Shown here piece by piece: positions 8,303-18,320 of a DNA stretch of 64,000 nucleotides. Where the stretch lies: the NCBI GenBank assembly GCA_046331705.1, contig JAXLQJ010000008.1, forward strand, positions 160,211-224,210, given 5' to 3'. Below the pieces are notes generated by a model that made no database searches, had not been told where the DNA came from, and saw nothing but the letters and a program-made list of their open reading frames with translations. The position numbers were made by a program, and so were the translations under genes. Numbering within the stretch: the first letter of the stretch is position 1; the number at the start of each line of letters is the position of its first letter. Source of the DNA: JADJOY01 sp046331705 [NCBI: bacterium]. Lineage in GTDB: Bacteria; JADJOY01.

Positions 8303-9075
8303 TCGAGCGCGTCGAGTTCCGGAACGCGCGCGGCGAGCGCCTCGGCGGCGATCTGCACCTGCCGCCCGAGGGCCTGGTGCGCGGCATCGCGGTGGTGCTC
8401 TGCCACGGCATGGAGTCGAGCCGCTCGGGGCTCAAGCACGTGCGCCTCGCTGGCGAGCTCGCCGCGCGTGGTTTTCCCGCGCTGCGCTTCGACTTCGCGG
8501 GTTGCGGAGCGTCCGAGGGCCGCTTCGAGGACATGACCTACACCCGCGAGGTCGAGGACCTCGACGCGGCCGTGAGCTTCCTCGCGAACCGCGGGGTGGA
8601 TCGACTGGCGCTCTTCGGCTCGAGCATGGGAGGCGCGGTGGCCTTCCTGTTCGCAGGCTCGGATCGTCCCGCGGCGGCGCGCGTGGTGGCGGTCGCGACC
8701 CTCGCCGCGGTTGCGCGCCCAGACCGCGTGCCGAGCCCGATGCTCTCGCAAGCGACCTACGATCGTTGGCGGCACGACGGCCATCTGCCGCTCAGCGAAG
8801 GCCGTCGCGTCCGCTTCACGCTGATGGAGGACGCGCAGCGCATCGACATCCCCGCCGCCGCGGCTCGGGTGCGCGCGCCGGTCCTGATCATCCACGGCTC
8901 CGCCGACGAGGTGGTGCCCGTGGGCGACGGCCGCGAGCTCTTCGCGTCCATCGGGCACCCGCGCCGCGAGCTCGACGTGGTGGAGGGAGCCGATCACCGC
9001 TTCAGCGATCCGCGCCACCTCGATGGAGCAGTGCTCAAGCTCGTGCGCTGGCTCGCGGCTTCGTTCGGTCCCTGA
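8299..9075 (+). CDS. Alpha/beta hydrolase (serine hydrolase)
   Basis: A 258-residue cytoplasmic alpha/beta hydrolase. The nucleophile elbow is GSSMG (Ser109). The likely acid is Asp203 in HGSADEVVP and the base His233 in EGADHRFSD. The oxyanion region is CHGMESSRSG. No signal peptide is seen. The GTG start overlaps the stop of the HAD phosphatase by four bases. The sequence resembles YqiA/feruloyl-esterase-like housekeeping hydrolases; the substrate is unknown. It converges on the VKOR-DsbA gene 59 bases downstream. Confidence 0.87.
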   Translation: MIERVEFRNARGERLGGDLHLPPEGLVRGIAVVLCHGMESSRSGLKHVRLAGELAARGFPALRFDFAGCGASEGRFEDMTYTREVEDLDAAVSFLANRGVDRLALFGSSMGGAVAFLFAGSDRPAAARVVAVATLAAVARPDRVPSPMLSQATYDRWRHDGHLPLSEGRRVRFTLMEDAQRIDIPAAAARVRAPVLIIHGSADEVVPVGDGRELFASIGHPRRELDVVEGADHRFSDPRHLDGAVLKLVRWLAASFGP

Positions 9076-9134
9076 GCGCCCCGTCACCGCACCGCGCGTG
9101 CGCCCGTCGCGGCCGCCTCACCGCAACCGGACGC

Positions 9135-10322
9135 TCACTTCTTCGCAGCCAGCTCGCGCGCCTTGGGAATCAGCTTGCGCCACGTGTCCATGTCGAGGGC
9201 ACCCATGATCCCGCGCCCGTTGACGAAGATCGCCGGCGTCGAGTCGATGCGCAGCTCGGCGATGCCTTCGCGCACCTCGCGGCGCACCTGCTCCATCGTG
9301 GCGGGGTCCGCCACGCACGCGTCCAGCGCGGCGCGGTCGAGCCCGATCCGACTCGTGAGATCGGCGACCTTCGCCACCACGTTCTTGTCGTCGATCTCGG
9401 CCTGATCGAGGAAGAGCCAGTCGTGCATCTCCCAGTAGTGCCCCTGCTTGCCCGCGCAGAGCGCCGCGGCGGCGGCCTGACAGGCGCCTGGATGCGGGTT
9501 CGCCCACGGGTTGCAGGCGCTGTCGAGAGGCACGTGCTTGAGCACCAGGCGCACCTCGCCGGGGAACTCGCGAACGACGCGCTCCAGCACCTGCGCCGCC
9601 TTCTTGCAGTGCGGGCAGAGGAAATCGAAGTAGTCGACGATGACGATCGGCGCGTCGGCCGCGCCGCGGCTGGGCTCGTCGCCGCGTAGGACGATCGGCG
9701 CCGGCTCGAGCGCGGCCCATTCCGAGACCAGCGTCGCGCGCCGCTGATCGCGGATCACCGTGGCCGTCGCCACCGCCCCGACGAGCACCACCGCCGCCGC
9801 CACGAGCGACGCGAAGAGCCAGCGCTTGGAGCGGATCGCGGCCCAATCGTTGCGCACGATCGCGAGCTGGTCGGCGATCGGGATGCCGGCGCCCACCGCG
9901 GCCGTCACCAGCAAGCCGACGTTGACCGCGTAGAGCCCGATGCAGAAGAGACACCAGTGTCGGATCACGAAGTGCGACACGCCGGCCAAGAACACCGAGT
10001 ACGCCACCGAGCCGGTCGCGAACACCGTCAGGTGCGAGAGCAGCGACGGCACCAGGCTCGGTCGCGCCGCGAGCGAGAACGCGCTGAGGCCGAGGATCGC
10101 CAGATAGAAGGCGGCGCCGAGCGCCGAGATCGGGATCCCCACCAGCTCCGCGTACTCGCTGGTGTTCACGACGTCGCAGTTGAGCTTCAGGTTGAGCGAG
10201 CACACGCTGCGCCCGCCGTGCGCCGCCGCGAAGTGCCGGAAGGTCAGGTAGGAGGCGAGCCCCAGCCCGATCACCGCCAGCACGAACGCGGCGCGAAGCG
10301 CGACACGGCTGCGCGGCGTCAT
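9135..10322 (-). CDS. VKOR-DsbA fusion (disulfide-bond-forming membrane protein)
   Basis: A 395-residue fusion that should generate disulfides outside the cytoplasm. The N-terminal half is a VKOR domain with several membrane helices, a loop cysteine pair (Cys41, Cys49) and the quinone-proximal CxxC (Cys124-Cys127, HWCLFC). A further hydrophobic segment (about 168-190) leads to a DsbA-like thioredoxin domain with CPHC (Cys236-Cys239) and cis-Pro363 in STPAIF. Such fusions replace the DsbA/DsbB pair in several bacteria. The start ATG at 10322 overlaps the asnS stop by four bases (ATGA), so it is translated after asnS. Confidence 0.92.
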   Translation of the reverse strand: MTPRSRVALRAAFVLAVIGLGLASYLTFRHFAAAHGGRSVCSLNLKLNCDVVNTSEYAELVGIPISALGAAFYLAILGLSAFSLAARPSLVPSLLSHLTVFATGSVAYSVFLAGVSHFVIRHWCLFCIGLYAVNVGLLVTAAVGAGIPIADQLAIVRNDWAAIRSKRWLFASLVAAAVVLVGAVATATVIRDQRRATLVSEWAALEPAPIVLRGDEPSRGAADAPIVIVDYFDFLCPHCKKAAQVLERVVREFPGEVRLVLKHVPLDSACNPWANPHPGACQAAAAALCAGKQGHYWEMHDWLFLDQAEIDDKNVVAKVADLTSRIGLDRAALDACVADPATMEQVRREVREGIAELRIDSTPAIFVNGRGIMGALDMDTWRKLIPKARELAAKK

Positions 10323-11617
10323 GGGTACATGCGGTCGAGGAGCCGCGGGAACGGGATGGTCTCGCGCACGTGCGGCACGCCGGTGATCCACGCCACCGTG
10401 CGCTCGACGCCCAGGCCGAAGCCGGCGTGGGGCACGCTGCCGTAGCGGCGCAGGTCGAGAAACCACTTGAAGGTCTCGACCGGCAGGCCGTGCTCGCGGA
10501 TGCGCTCCTCGAGGGCCTCGAGGCTCTCCTCGCGACAGCCGCCACCCACGATCTCGCCGTAGCCCTCCGGCGCGATCATGTCCACGCACAGCGCCACCTC
10601 CGGCCGCGCCGGGTCGCGCTTCATGTAGAAGGCCTTCACCTGGGCGGGGTAGCGGTGCACGAGCACCGGCTTGTCGAAGGCCTGGCTCAGCAGCGTCTCC
10701 TCGTCGGCGCCGAAATCGTCACCCCACGGGATCTGGCCGCCAGCGCCGCGGATGACCTCGAGCGCCTCGTCGTAGCTGATCCGCGGAAACGGCGCCCGCA
10801 CGTTCTCGAGCTTGGTGACGTCACGCTCGAGCACCGCCAGGTCGGCGCGACAGCGGTCCAGCACGCGCTGGACCACGTGCGCGACCATGCCTTCCGCCAG
10901 CGCCATGTCGCCGTTCAGGTCGAGGAACGCGGCCTCCGGCTCGACCATCCAGAACTCCATCAGGTGGCGGCGCGTCTTCGATTTCTCCGCCCGAAACGTG
11001 GGGCCGAAGCAGTAGACCTTGCCGAACGCCATCGCCGCCGCCTCGTTGTAGAGCTGGCCGCTCTGCGACAGATACGCCTTCCGCTCGAAGTACTGAAGCT
11101 CGAAGAGCGTGGTGGTTCCTTCGCAGGCGTTGGGCGTGAGGATCGGCGCGTCCATGGGCAGATAGCCCTCGCCGTCCAGGTACTCGCGGATGCCGCGCAT
11201 CACCTCGGCGCGGACGCGCAGCATCGCGTGCTGTCGCCGCGAGCGCAGCCACAGGTGGCGCTCGTCCATCAGGAAGCCGACGCCGTGCTCCTTCGGGCTG
11301 ATCGGGTAATCGGCAGACGCACCGATCAGCTCGAGATCCTTGAGGCCGAGCTCGAATCCTCCCGGCGAACGTGGATCGGCGCGCACGCTGCCGGTCACGC
11401 ACACCGAGGCCTCGAGCGACACGCCGTCGAACCGCGCGAACACCTCGGGGCTGACGTCCGCCTTGCCCATCACGCATTGCAGATAGCCGGTGCCGTCGCG
11501 CAGCTCGAGGAAGCGAATCTTGCCGCTCGAGCGATGGTGGACGACCCATCCGCGCACCACCACGTCGCGTCCGACGTGGCCAGCGATGTCGGCGATTCGT
11601 ATCGCGGTTGCGGTCAC
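10319..11617 (-). CDS. asnS: Asparagine--tRNA ligase
   Basis: Class IIb synthetase charging tRNA-Asn. The 432-residue protein has an N-terminal OB-fold anticodon-binding domain ([18 protein letters not shown]), class II motif 2 (GPTFRAEKS...[11 protein letters not shown]) and motif 3 ([15 protein letters not shown]); the ending RLLDRMYP is typical of asparaginyl/aspartyl synthetases. The GTG at 11617 is preferred: a GGGGGAG ribosome site precedes it by about five bases and conserved sequence begins at once. Longer in-frame extensions to 11935 are unconserved. It is the first gene of a two-gene operon with the VKOR-DsbA fusion. Confidence 0.95.
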   Translation of the reverse strand: MTATAIRIADIAGHVGRDVVVRGWVVHHRSSGKIRFLELRDGTGYLQCVMGKADVSPEVFARFDGVSLEASVCVTGSVRADPRSPGGFELGLKDLELIGASADYPISPKEHGVGFLMDERHLWLRSRRQHAMLRVRAEVMRGIREYLDGEGYLPMDAPILTPNACEGTTTLFELQYFERKAYLSQSGQLYNEAAAMAFGKVYCFGPTFRAEKSKTRRHLMEFWMVEPEAAFLDLNGDMALAEGMVAHVVQRVLDRCRADLAVLERDVTKLENVRAPFPRISYDEALEVIRGAGGQIPWGDDFGADEETLLSQAFDKPVLVHRYPAQVKAFYMKRDPARPEVALCVDMIAPEGYGEIVGGGCREESLEALEERIREHGLPVETFKWFLDLRRYGSVPHAGFGLGVERTVAWITGVPHVRETIPFPRLLDRMYP

Positions 11618-11840
11618 GGTCTCCCCCGAGCGACGCGCGAACGGGCGCCCGCGCTGCGCGCGATAACGTAGCGACGCGTTCCCGCCGGTGCAACGCTCAC
11701 TCACCGATCGGCGCGCGGTGCCGCCGCCGATCGCGAGCGGGCCGTGCGCGCGCGGTTCGCGCGAGCCCCCGCGCGGTGGCGCCGTCGCATTGCCCGACTC
11801 GGCGCGATCGCTCAGAATGCGCCGGCGTCTCTCGCCGCCG

Positions 11841-13532
11841 ATGCGCCCCGTCACCCCTCCCGCACTCGCCCGCGCGCGACGCGCGTCGTTCGGCGCGCTC
11901 TCGTGCGCCGCGCTGGCGCTGCTCGCGAGCTGCACGCCCGACTTCGTCGAGACGCGCGTCCCGGGTCGCCCACGTCACGTCGTCGAGGCCGAGCTGGCAG
12001 CGCCCTCGTCCTACGCGGGATCGCAAACCACGCTGAAGGTGGGGCTCGGCGAGGCCAACGATTGGGAGCTGAGCTGTCCGGGCTCCCTCTCGGTTCATCT
12101 CGAGGACGAGCGCGCGCGCAAGATCTCGCTGCGCGAAGGCGTGGCACTGCGAGCCTCGCTCACCGATCCCAAGCCGGGCGTCGGCGGCGTCTGCCCCGTC
12201 CTCGAGATCACGGCCAACGTCGACGAGATCCGTCCCGAGAGCGTTGCCGCTGCGTTCGCGCAGGAGAGCGAGCTTCCCCGCGTCGAGGTGCGTGGAATCC
12301 GCGTCAAGGACGATCTCACGGGGCCCGACGCCTTCATCGACCACCGCCAGGCCCGGCTGGTGCTCGGCCCGTGCCGGCCGCCCGAGGAGGTCGAGCGGAT
12401 CTGCCGGCGGCTGATCGAGAGCCACCAGGTTGCGTGCGCCGCGGAAGCCGGCATCCAGTCGGCACCTTCCGGAACGCTCACGCTCACCACCTCGCACGGC
12501 GTCGAGATCGCGACCTGGCCGGGTCCTGCACGCGTCCGCTGCGACGGCTCGGACAGCGTCTACCTGCACCGCGGCGATTGGCACGAGGTGCGGCGCTACC
12601 GCGACTCCGTGGTGCTGACCGCAGGCGCGAACGGCCAAGTCCTGGCGATCAACGAGATCGGCATCGAGAGCTACCTCAAGGGCGTGGTACCCGCGCAGAT
12701 CCCCGCCGACGCGCCCGACCAGGCGCTCGAGGCGCAAGCGTTGATCGCTCGCACCCAAGCGTTCGCGGGCCTCACGCGCCGACGGCACAGCAATGACCCG
12801 TACGACGTCTGCGACGACGTCCACTGCCAGCGCTACCGCGGCCTCGGGGAAGCCAGCGCGACCAGCGACGCCGCGGTGGACGCCACCCGCGGGCTCGTGC
12901 TGCTTCACGACGGCGAGCTGGTGGACGCGGCCTACCACGCCGACTGCGGCGGAATCCTGGAAGCGAACGACACGATCTGGCCCAAGCAGCGTCCGGACCC
13001 GGTGCTACGAGCGCGCGCCGACCTCGAGGCGACGGCCACGACGCTGCCCGACTTCAGCGCCGAGGCGACTCTCTGGAGTTATCTGCTCACCCCTCCCGAG
13101 ACCTTCTGCTCGCGCGGCGCGCAGCCCGGCCAGCACCGCTGGACGCGCTCCTTCAGCGCCGACGAGCTGGCGCGGCTCGCGAGCGGTGGAACCAACCTCG
13201 GCAAGATCAAGGCGCTGCGCGTCGACGCACGCGGCGCGTCGGGACGCGCCACCGTCGTCACGATCGAGGGCACCGCCGGCAGCCGGCGGATCGAGGGCGA
13301 GCAGGCGATCCGCAAGGCGCTCGGCGACCTGCCCTCTTCCGCATTCGCCGTCCAGGCCATCGCCATGGCCGGAACCGAGCCAGCCGTCTTCACCTTGGTC
13401 GGCGCCGGCGCCGGCCACGGCGTGGGCCTCTGCCAAGCCGGTGCCATCGGCATGGCTCGCACGAAAGCGAGCATGACGGACATCCTCGCTCACTACTATC
13501 CCGGCGCTCACGCCTACCGCATCACTCCCTGA
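11841..13532 (+). CDS. SpoIID/LytB-domain lipoprotein
   Basis: A 563-residue exported lipoprotein: a basic n-region, a hydrophobic run and the lipobox LLASC place an acylated Cys about 31 residues in. The C-terminal half is a SpoIID domain ([66 protein letters not shown]). SpoIID enzymes are lytic transglycosylases acting on peptide-poor glycan; in non-sporulating Gram-negatives they are thought to act in envelope remodelling. The N-terminal half is unassigned. An alternative ATG at 11817 adds eight residues. It is divergent from asnS. Confidence 0.85.
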   Translation: MRPVTPPALARARRASFGALSCAALALLASCTPDFVETRVPGRPRHVVEAELAAPSSYAGSQTTLKVGLGEANDWELSCPGSLSVHLEDERARKISLREGVALRASLTDPKPGVGGVCPVLEITANVDEIRPESVAAAFAQESELPRVEVRGIRVKDDLTGPDAFIDHRQARLVLGPCRPPEEVERICRRLIESHQVACAAEAGIQSAPSGTLTLTTSHGVEIATWPGPARVRCDGSDSVYLHRGDWHEVRRYRDSVVLTAGANGQVLAINEIGIESYLKGVVPAQIPADAPDQALEAQALIARTQAFAGLTRRRHSNDPYDVCDDVHCQRYRGLGEASATSDAAVDATRGLVLLHDGELVDAAYHADCGGILEANDTIWPKQRPDPVLRARADLEATATTLPDFSAEATLWSYLLTPPETFCSRGAQPGQHRWTRSFSADELARLASGGTNLGKIKALRVDARGASGRATVVTIEGTAGSRRIEGEQAIRKALGDLPSSAFAVQAIAMAGTEPAVFTLVGAGAGHGVGLCQAGAIGMARTKASMTDILAHYYPGAHAYRITP

Positions 13533-14017
13533 CCCCGCGCACGCGCCGTCCCGTTCCGCGGTCGATCGAGCACGACCGCGCACGCGCCGATGCGCCGATG
13601 CGCCCACACTCGCGCGGCATCCGTCGCGCGCACGAAAGCACTCAGCCGAGCGTGACGCTGGGTGACCGGGCGGCGGCACACAGCTCGCGGCGAGCACGAG
13701 GAGTTGTGGCGAACCGTGGGCGGAAGGTCGTGTTGCTGGGAGGTTGGGGCCTCGGCGAGCCGGTGAAGATTCGGAGGTAGCGGAATTCTCGGCGTTTTCA
13801 GCAGATCGGCCACCGCGCCGCGCACGTCGGTCGCCTGCCGGACCCGTACCCCCGCGCGCTCGTATTCGACCACCTTGATCGTCTCGAGCTGGGCGCCTGT
13901 CGGGAAATGGCTCCCGCGTGGAGGTTGGGTCGAGTCCCCGTCGTCCTCGCTTCGCTGCGGGCGCCGACGCCTGATTTGAAGGAGACTATCCGCAGCATTG
14001 ACGCCCGCGGCATCTCC
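13533..14017. other. Intergenic segment of uncertain content, possible gene debris
   Basis: Between the SpoIID gene and the transposase remnant there is no convincing complete gene. A short minus-strand reading at about 13800-13890 (KVVEYERAGVRVRQATDVRG then AVADLLKT) looks protein-like but has no recognisable family and loses coding character beyond it. The stretch 13930-14017 has lower GC than its surroundings. Both are consistent with debris next to an inserted element. Confidence 0.4.
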
Positions 14018-14238
14018 AATGACTTGCTTGCGTACGACGTCGACCAGCCGTTCCTGCGTCCGCCGAGCTTCGTGAGTGGGTTCCCGAAGGCGATCTCCCC
14101 CGGTTCGTGCTGGACGTCGTCGACCCGATGGACCTGGGCGGCATCCTCGACCGCTACCGTCGCAAGGATCCCCGAGGGCGCTCGGCGGACCACCCCGAGA
14201 TGCTGGTGTCCTTGCCCAAGTCTTGCTGCGCTGGCTGA
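14018..14238 (+). mobile_element. IS1182-like transposase, N-terminal remnant with frameshift
   Basis: Reading from 14018 gives NDLLAYDVDQPFLRPPSF, and after a one-base shift near 14073 the frame continues REWVPEGDLPRFVLDVVD, then PMDLGGILDRYR and a HPEMLVSL segment before a stop at 14236-14238. This is the characteristic N-terminus of IS1182-family transposases (pattern Q-FLLPPSL-EWVPE-LA-F-V-VV-MDL--I---Y, then HP-ML--LL-Y). Only about 70 residues of roughly 450 remain. Both a frameshift and a truncation are visible, so it cannot encode an active transposase. No inverted repeats could be identified. It abuts the 3' end of the methyltransferase gene. Confidence 0.8.
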
Positions 14239-14242
14239 GCAG

Positions 14243-14851
14243 TCACGGGCGATACATGACGCCATCGGCGGTGCCGTTTCGCTGACGCGTCGCGAAGAGG
14301 CTGGCGACGGCGCGGCGTTTCCCGTCGCGCTCGAGGATCCGCTCCCGATAGCGGCACAGCTCGAAGTCCGCGAAGCGGGTGCGCAGCTCGCCGGGATCGA
14401 GGAGGTAGGCTGGGCTGCGCGGCGAGCCGAAGGCGGCGTGGATGCGGGTGAAGGTCTCCCACACCAGTGCGCCGCCGGGACGAATGGCGCGGGCGATCGG
14501 CTCGAAGAGCGAGCGATCGAGGAAGTTCGAGACGCACACCAGGTCGTAGCGCGCCTCGCGTAGCGGGAAGTCGTCGAGATCGGCGACCACGCCGACGAGG
14601 TTTCCGCCCTCGCGGCGCACGCGCTCGGTCGCTTTCCGCACGGCGGCGAGCGACACGTCGATCCCTTCCACCCGGAATCCGGCGCGCGCCAGGAACGCCG
14701 CATTCCGCCCCTCTCCCATCGCCACCACGAGGGCTCGCCCCGGCGGGACGAATCGCACCGCGTCCACGAGAAACGCGGTGGGTTCGAGCCCGTGAACGGC
14801 ATCGGGCGTGCCGTAGATCCGTTCCCATTTGAGGCGCTCGGCTCGGCTCAT
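14243..14851 (-). CDS. Class I SAM-dependent methyltransferase (TehB-like)
   Basis: A 202-residue Rossmann-fold methyltransferase. Motif I is VVAMGEGRNAAFLA, a TehB/UbiE-like variant of the glycine-rich loop; the acidic end of strand 2 is VEGIDVS, and motif IV is YDLVCVSNFL. The C-terminus has WETFTRIHAAFG and YLLDPGELRTRF, as in small orphan methyltransferases of the TehB-like family. The start at MSRAERLKWERIYG was chosen over the ATG 21 bases upstream because conserved sequence begins there. The substrate is unknown. It is divergent from the acylase gene, with the transposase remnant just downstream. Confidence 0.85.
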   Translation of the reverse strand: MSRAERLKWERIYGTPDAVHGLEPTAFLVDAVRFVPPGRALVVAMGEGRNAAFLARAGFRVEGIDVSLAAVRKATERVRREGGNLVGVVADLDDFPLREARYDLVCVSNFLDRSLFEPIARAIRPGGALVWETFTRIHAAFGSPRSPAYLLDPGELRTRFADFELCRYRERILERDGKRRAVASLFATRQRNGTADGVMYRP

Positions 14852-14925
14852 GTTGGCTCGGCGGGCGGGCACGCGGCTTGTGACGCGAGCCTGCGCGAAC
14901 GCTACTGTGCCACCTTTTCCCGTAG

Positions 14926-17274
14926 ATGACCGCCGTGCGTGACCCCGCCAATCGCCCGCCCCCGCGCCGTGCGCTGCGCTTCACGATGCGAATCGTCGGC
15001 GCGTCCCTCGCCGTAGCCGCGGTGGCCCTCGCCTTTCCCGAGGCCTGGCTCGCCGGTCCACCAGCACGAGACGAGCGCATCGCGATCGGCGAGACGGTCG
15101 CGCCGGTCTACGTGCGCCGCGATCCCTACGGCATCGCCCACGTCGCCGCAACCGACGAATCCGACGTCTGGGCGGGGCTCGGCTTCGCTCAAGCCCACGA
15201 TCGCGCGTGTCAGGTCGAGATGCTCGTGCGCGTGGCGGAAGGGACACTCTCGGAATGGCTCGGAGACTTGCCGCTCGGAGCCGGGCTCGATGCGGTGTCG
15301 CTCGACCGGCTGGCGCGTGAGCTTCGTCTCGTGGAGCGCGCCGATCGCGCGTGGCAATCGGCCGATCCCGAGACCCGCCGCGAGCTCGAGCGCTTCGCCG
15401 CGGGCGCGAACGCGCGGCTCACCCACCTCGAGGCCCACTGGCCGGCGTGCTTTCGCGTGCTCGCGGTGCGGCCGCGCCCGTGGCGGCCGCGCGATCCATT
15501 GCTGCTGCTCGAGCTCTTCGGCCTCGTGGGGCAGGTGCCGAGCCTGCGTGCGGAGGCCGTGGCGCTCGATCTGGTCGCAGCGCTGGGCCGCGAGCGAGCG
15601 TTCGCGTTGCTGCCTCCCGAGATCCTCGTCGACCTCGCGGATCCCGTCATCTCGCGAGCAGCCCACCCGTCGCCCGCGCTCGTGCCCCTGGCCGCGCTCT
15701 CGCCGCTCTCGGATTCCATGCTCGGGAGCAACGCGTGGGTCGTGGATGGTCGACGCTCGCGGTCGGGTGCGCCGCTGCTCGCCGCCGATCCGCACGTGAT
15801 CCTCGATCGCGCGCCCACGTTCTGGTACCTCGCCCACGTCGCGGCGGGCACGATCGACGCGCAGGGCCTGTTCCTTCCTGGCACGCCGCTGCTCGCAGTC
15901 GGCCACTCGCGCCGGCTGGCGTGGGGCGCGACCAGCACGCTGCTGCGCACCGGCGGCGTGCAGCAGGTGGCGGAATCGTCCGTCGTCGACGACGCGGCGC
16001 CGTCGCCGCCGATCGTGCCGCGCTTCGGCTCGGCGGTCGAGGTGACGCGCAGGACGGTTCGGGGCGCGCCGGTGCTCGCCGCCGAGGCAGTCGGCCTCGA
16101 CCCGGGCACGGCGTTGCGCGTGGATCTCGGAGCGACGGACGCCGCTCGCCAGCTGCGAGGGTTTCGCGCGCTGATCGACGCCCACGACGTCGCCGCCACC
16201 GATTCCGCGGCGGCAGCGCTGCGAGCAGGGCCGCTTTCGTGGACGCTAATGCTCGCGGATACGCAGGGGCACATCGCGCGCCGTGCCGCTGCGCCCATCG
16301 CCGGCGGCGCCGACCCCTACGCGCTCCTCGACCCACCGGAGGCGCGCATCGTTGCGGCGAACACGGCGCCTCCGGCGGCCCCAGGGAGCTCGCCGAGGCC
16401 GGGACATTTCGAGCTCGGCTATCGGGCCGCGCGCATCACGGAGGCGCTCGACGCGCGGCCACGCCACGGCGCCGAGGACTTCCGACGTCTTCAGCTGGAC
16501 GTCGCGACTGGGCTCGCGAGCGAGCTGCTCCCCGCGCTGCTCGCCGATCTCGCTGGCCGCTCGGAGCTCGCCGTCGCCCGAGCCGCGCTGGCGAGCTGGG
16601 ACGGGCGCTGCGAGCGCGAGTCGCCCGGCTGCGCGCTCTTCGAGCTGACGCAAGAGGCCCTGCCGCGGTGCGCCTTCGCCGACGAGCTCGGATCGGATCG
16701 CTGGCAGCGATTCGCCTCCGTCGGCGACCTGCCCACCAAGGCGTTGCTTCGCATCTGGCCGGACGCCGCCTCGCCGTGGTGGGACGATCTGGCCACCCCC
16801 GCCCGCGAGACGCGCGGGGATTGCGTGGCGCAGGCCGTCGCCGAGGCACGAGCCGAGCTCACCGCCGAGGGCGGCGACGAGCCCGACGGCTGGAACTGGG
16901 GCGCGTTCCACGTGGTGCGCATCGCCAACCCGTTGGCGCTGCTCCCCATCCTCGGGCATCGGTTCGAGGTCGGCCCGTACGCGCATCCCGGCGATCGCTA
17001 CACGGTCAACGCCGCCGGCTACGTACGGCGCAGCGACGGAACGCGTCTGGCCACGCTCGGGCCCACCAGCCGCTTCGTGATCGACCTCGCGCAACCGGAG
17101 CTCGGCTACTTCGCGTCCTCGACGGGCATGTCGGAGGATCCGTTCTCCGGCTACGCTTGGAACCTGACGGATCCGTGGCTGGCAGGAGAGCTCTTCGTCG
17201 AATCGCTTAACGGGCCGCGCGAGGTACGCGCCACCGTCGTGCTCGAACCCTCGACCACGCCACACCGCGAGTGA
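14926..17274 (+). CDS. Penicillin acylase family (Ntn-hydrolase) protein
   Basis: A 782-residue exported amidohydrolase precursor. An N-terminal hydrophobic segment (22-38) is a signal peptide or anchor. Family motifs follow: VYVRRDPYGIAHVAA, GLGFAQAHDRACQVE and the autocatalytic site GSNAWVV, where Ser268 would become the N-terminal nucleophile of the beta subunit; then LLAADPH, WYLAHV and the C-terminal GDRYTVNAAGY. Known members cleave beta-lactam side chains, acyl-homoserine lactones or lipopeptide acyl chains; the substrate here is undetermined. The M48 lipoprotein gene starts 13 bases downstream. Confidence 0.9.
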   Translation: MTAVRDPANRPPPRRALRFTMRIVGASLAVAAVALAFPEAWLAGPPARDERIAIGETVAPVYVRRDPYGIAHVAATDESDVWAGLGFAQAHDRACQVEMLVRVAEGTLSEWLGDLPLGAGLDAVSLDRLARELRLVERADRAWQSADPETRRELERFAAGANARLTHLEAHWPACFRVLAVRPRPWRPRDPLLLLELFGLVGQVPSLRAEAVALDLVAALGRERAFALLPPEILVDLADPVISRAAHPSPALVPLAALSPLSDSMLGSNAWVVDGRRSRSGAPLLAADPHVILDRAPTFWYLAHVAAGTIDAQGLFLPGTPLLAVGHSRRLAWGATSTLLRTGGVQQVAESSVVDDAAPSPPIVPRFGSAVEVTRRTVRGAPVLAAEAVGLDPGTALRVDLGATDAARQLRGFRALIDAHDVAATDSAAAALRAGPLSWTLMLADTQGHIARRAAAPIAGGADPYALLDPPEARIVAANTAPPAAPGSSPRPGHFELGYRAARITEALDARPRHGAEDFRRLQLDVATGLASELLPALLADLAGRSELAVARAALASWDGRCERESPGCALFELTQEALPRCAFADELGSDRWQRFASVGDLPTKALLRIWPDAASPWWDDLATPARETRGDCVAQAVAEARAELTAEGGDEPDGWNWGAFHVVRIANPLALLPILGHRFEVGPYAHPGDRYTVNAAGYVRRSDGTRLATLGPTSRFVIDLAQPELGYFASSTGMSEDPFSGYAWNLTDPWLAGELFVESLNGPREVRATVVLEPSTTPHRE

Positions 17275-17287
17275 ACGCCGCACCACG

Positions 17288-18253
17288 ATGATCCGACGAC
17301 CGCGCCCCTTCCGCGTGCTGCACGCGCTGGTGCTGGCGCTCGCGCTCGGCGTCGCCGGGTCCTCCTGCATCACGACTCCGGTCACCGGACGCAGCGCCTT
17401 CGTCCTCTTCGACGACGGCGAGATGGCTCAGCTCGGCTCGCAGGCCTTCGCCGAGCTGCAGAAGCAAACGCGCCCATCCCGCGACACGCGATCGAAGCTC
17501 GTCATCGATCGAGTGGTGCAGCGCATCGTGGCGAGCGCCGGCCCCGAGACGCAGGGCGTCACGTGGGAGGTCCAGCTCTTCGACAGTGACGAGGTCAACG
17601 CGTTCGCGCTCCCGGGCGGCAAGGTCGGGGTGTACGCCGGCATTCTCCCGGTGGTGGAGAACGAAGCCGGCCTCGCCGCCGTGCTCGGCCACGAGATCGG
17701 CCACGTGGTCGCCAAGCACAGTGCACAGCGCATGAGCACCGCCGCCCTCACCAACCTCGGCCTCGAGGTCGCAGGCGCCGCGCTCTCGAACAACAAGAAC
17801 GCCGACATCATCATGGCGGGCCTGGGGCTCGGCGCCACCGTCGGCGTCGCCCTGCCGTTCAGCCGCTCGAACGAGGCCGAGGCCGATCAGATCGGCCAGA
17901 TCTACATGGCGCGGGCCGGCTACGATCCGCGTGAGGCAGCGCGGCTTTGGGTGCGCATGGAACGCAGCGCCGAGCAGCAAGGTGGCGGCAAGCCGCCCGA
18001 GCTGCTCTCCACCCACCCCGCCGATCGAGCGCGTGTGACGGCGCTCGAGGCCAACCTGGGGCGAGCGCTGCCCGAGTACCAGCGTTCGCCCCAGTACGGC
18101 TTGGGCGAGACCCTCGCGCCGCTTCCTCCCACGCAGCATGCGAAAGGCGGCGCCAAGAGCCGCGCGCCGGAACCCGAGCCCGACTCGGACGAGGGTGCCC
18201 AGGGTTCGAGCCCGCGCGATCGCGGTGGCCGAGGCTGGCTCGCGCCGCGCTGA
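17288..18253 (+). CDS. M48 family metalloprotease lipoprotein (LoiP/BepA-like)
   Basis: A 321-residue lipoprotein with lipobox AGSSC (Cys27) and the opening CITTPVTGRSAF typical of outer-membrane M48 peptidases. The zinc site HEIGH is at 135-139, with the third ligand Glu196 in NEAEAD. The C-terminal 60 residues are low-complexity and charged. Related proteins (LoiP, BepA, YggG) degrade or chaperone misfolded outer-membrane proteins in the periplasm. Its closeness to the acylase gene suggests one transcript. Confidence 0.9.
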   Translation: MIRRPRPFRVLHALVLALALGVAGSSCITTPVTGRSAFVLFDDGEMAQLGSQAFAELQKQTRPSRDTRSKLVIDRVVQRIVASAGPETQGVTWEVQLFDSDEVNAFALPGGKVGVYAGILPVVENEAGLAAVLGHEIGHVVAKHSAQRMSTAALTNLGLEVAGAALSNNKNADIIMAGLGLGATVGVALPFSRSNEAEADQIGQIYMARAGYDPREAARLWVRMERSAEQQGGGKPPELLSTHPADRARVTALEANLGRALPEYQRSPQYGLGETLAPLPPTQHAKGGAKSRAPEPEPDSDEGAQGSSPRDRGGRGWLAPR

Positions 18254-18320
18254 GCGGCGCGCCGAGCATCGCCGAGCATCGCGGCGCCCAACCGCGCGAC
18301 GGGCTCAGTCTCGAAAACGC

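Noticed and set aside
18256-18290. Two tandem copies of a ten-base motif (GCCGAGCATC) between convergent genes
   Set aside because: Only two copies, in a short GC-rich gap; too little to call a repeat array or a functional site.
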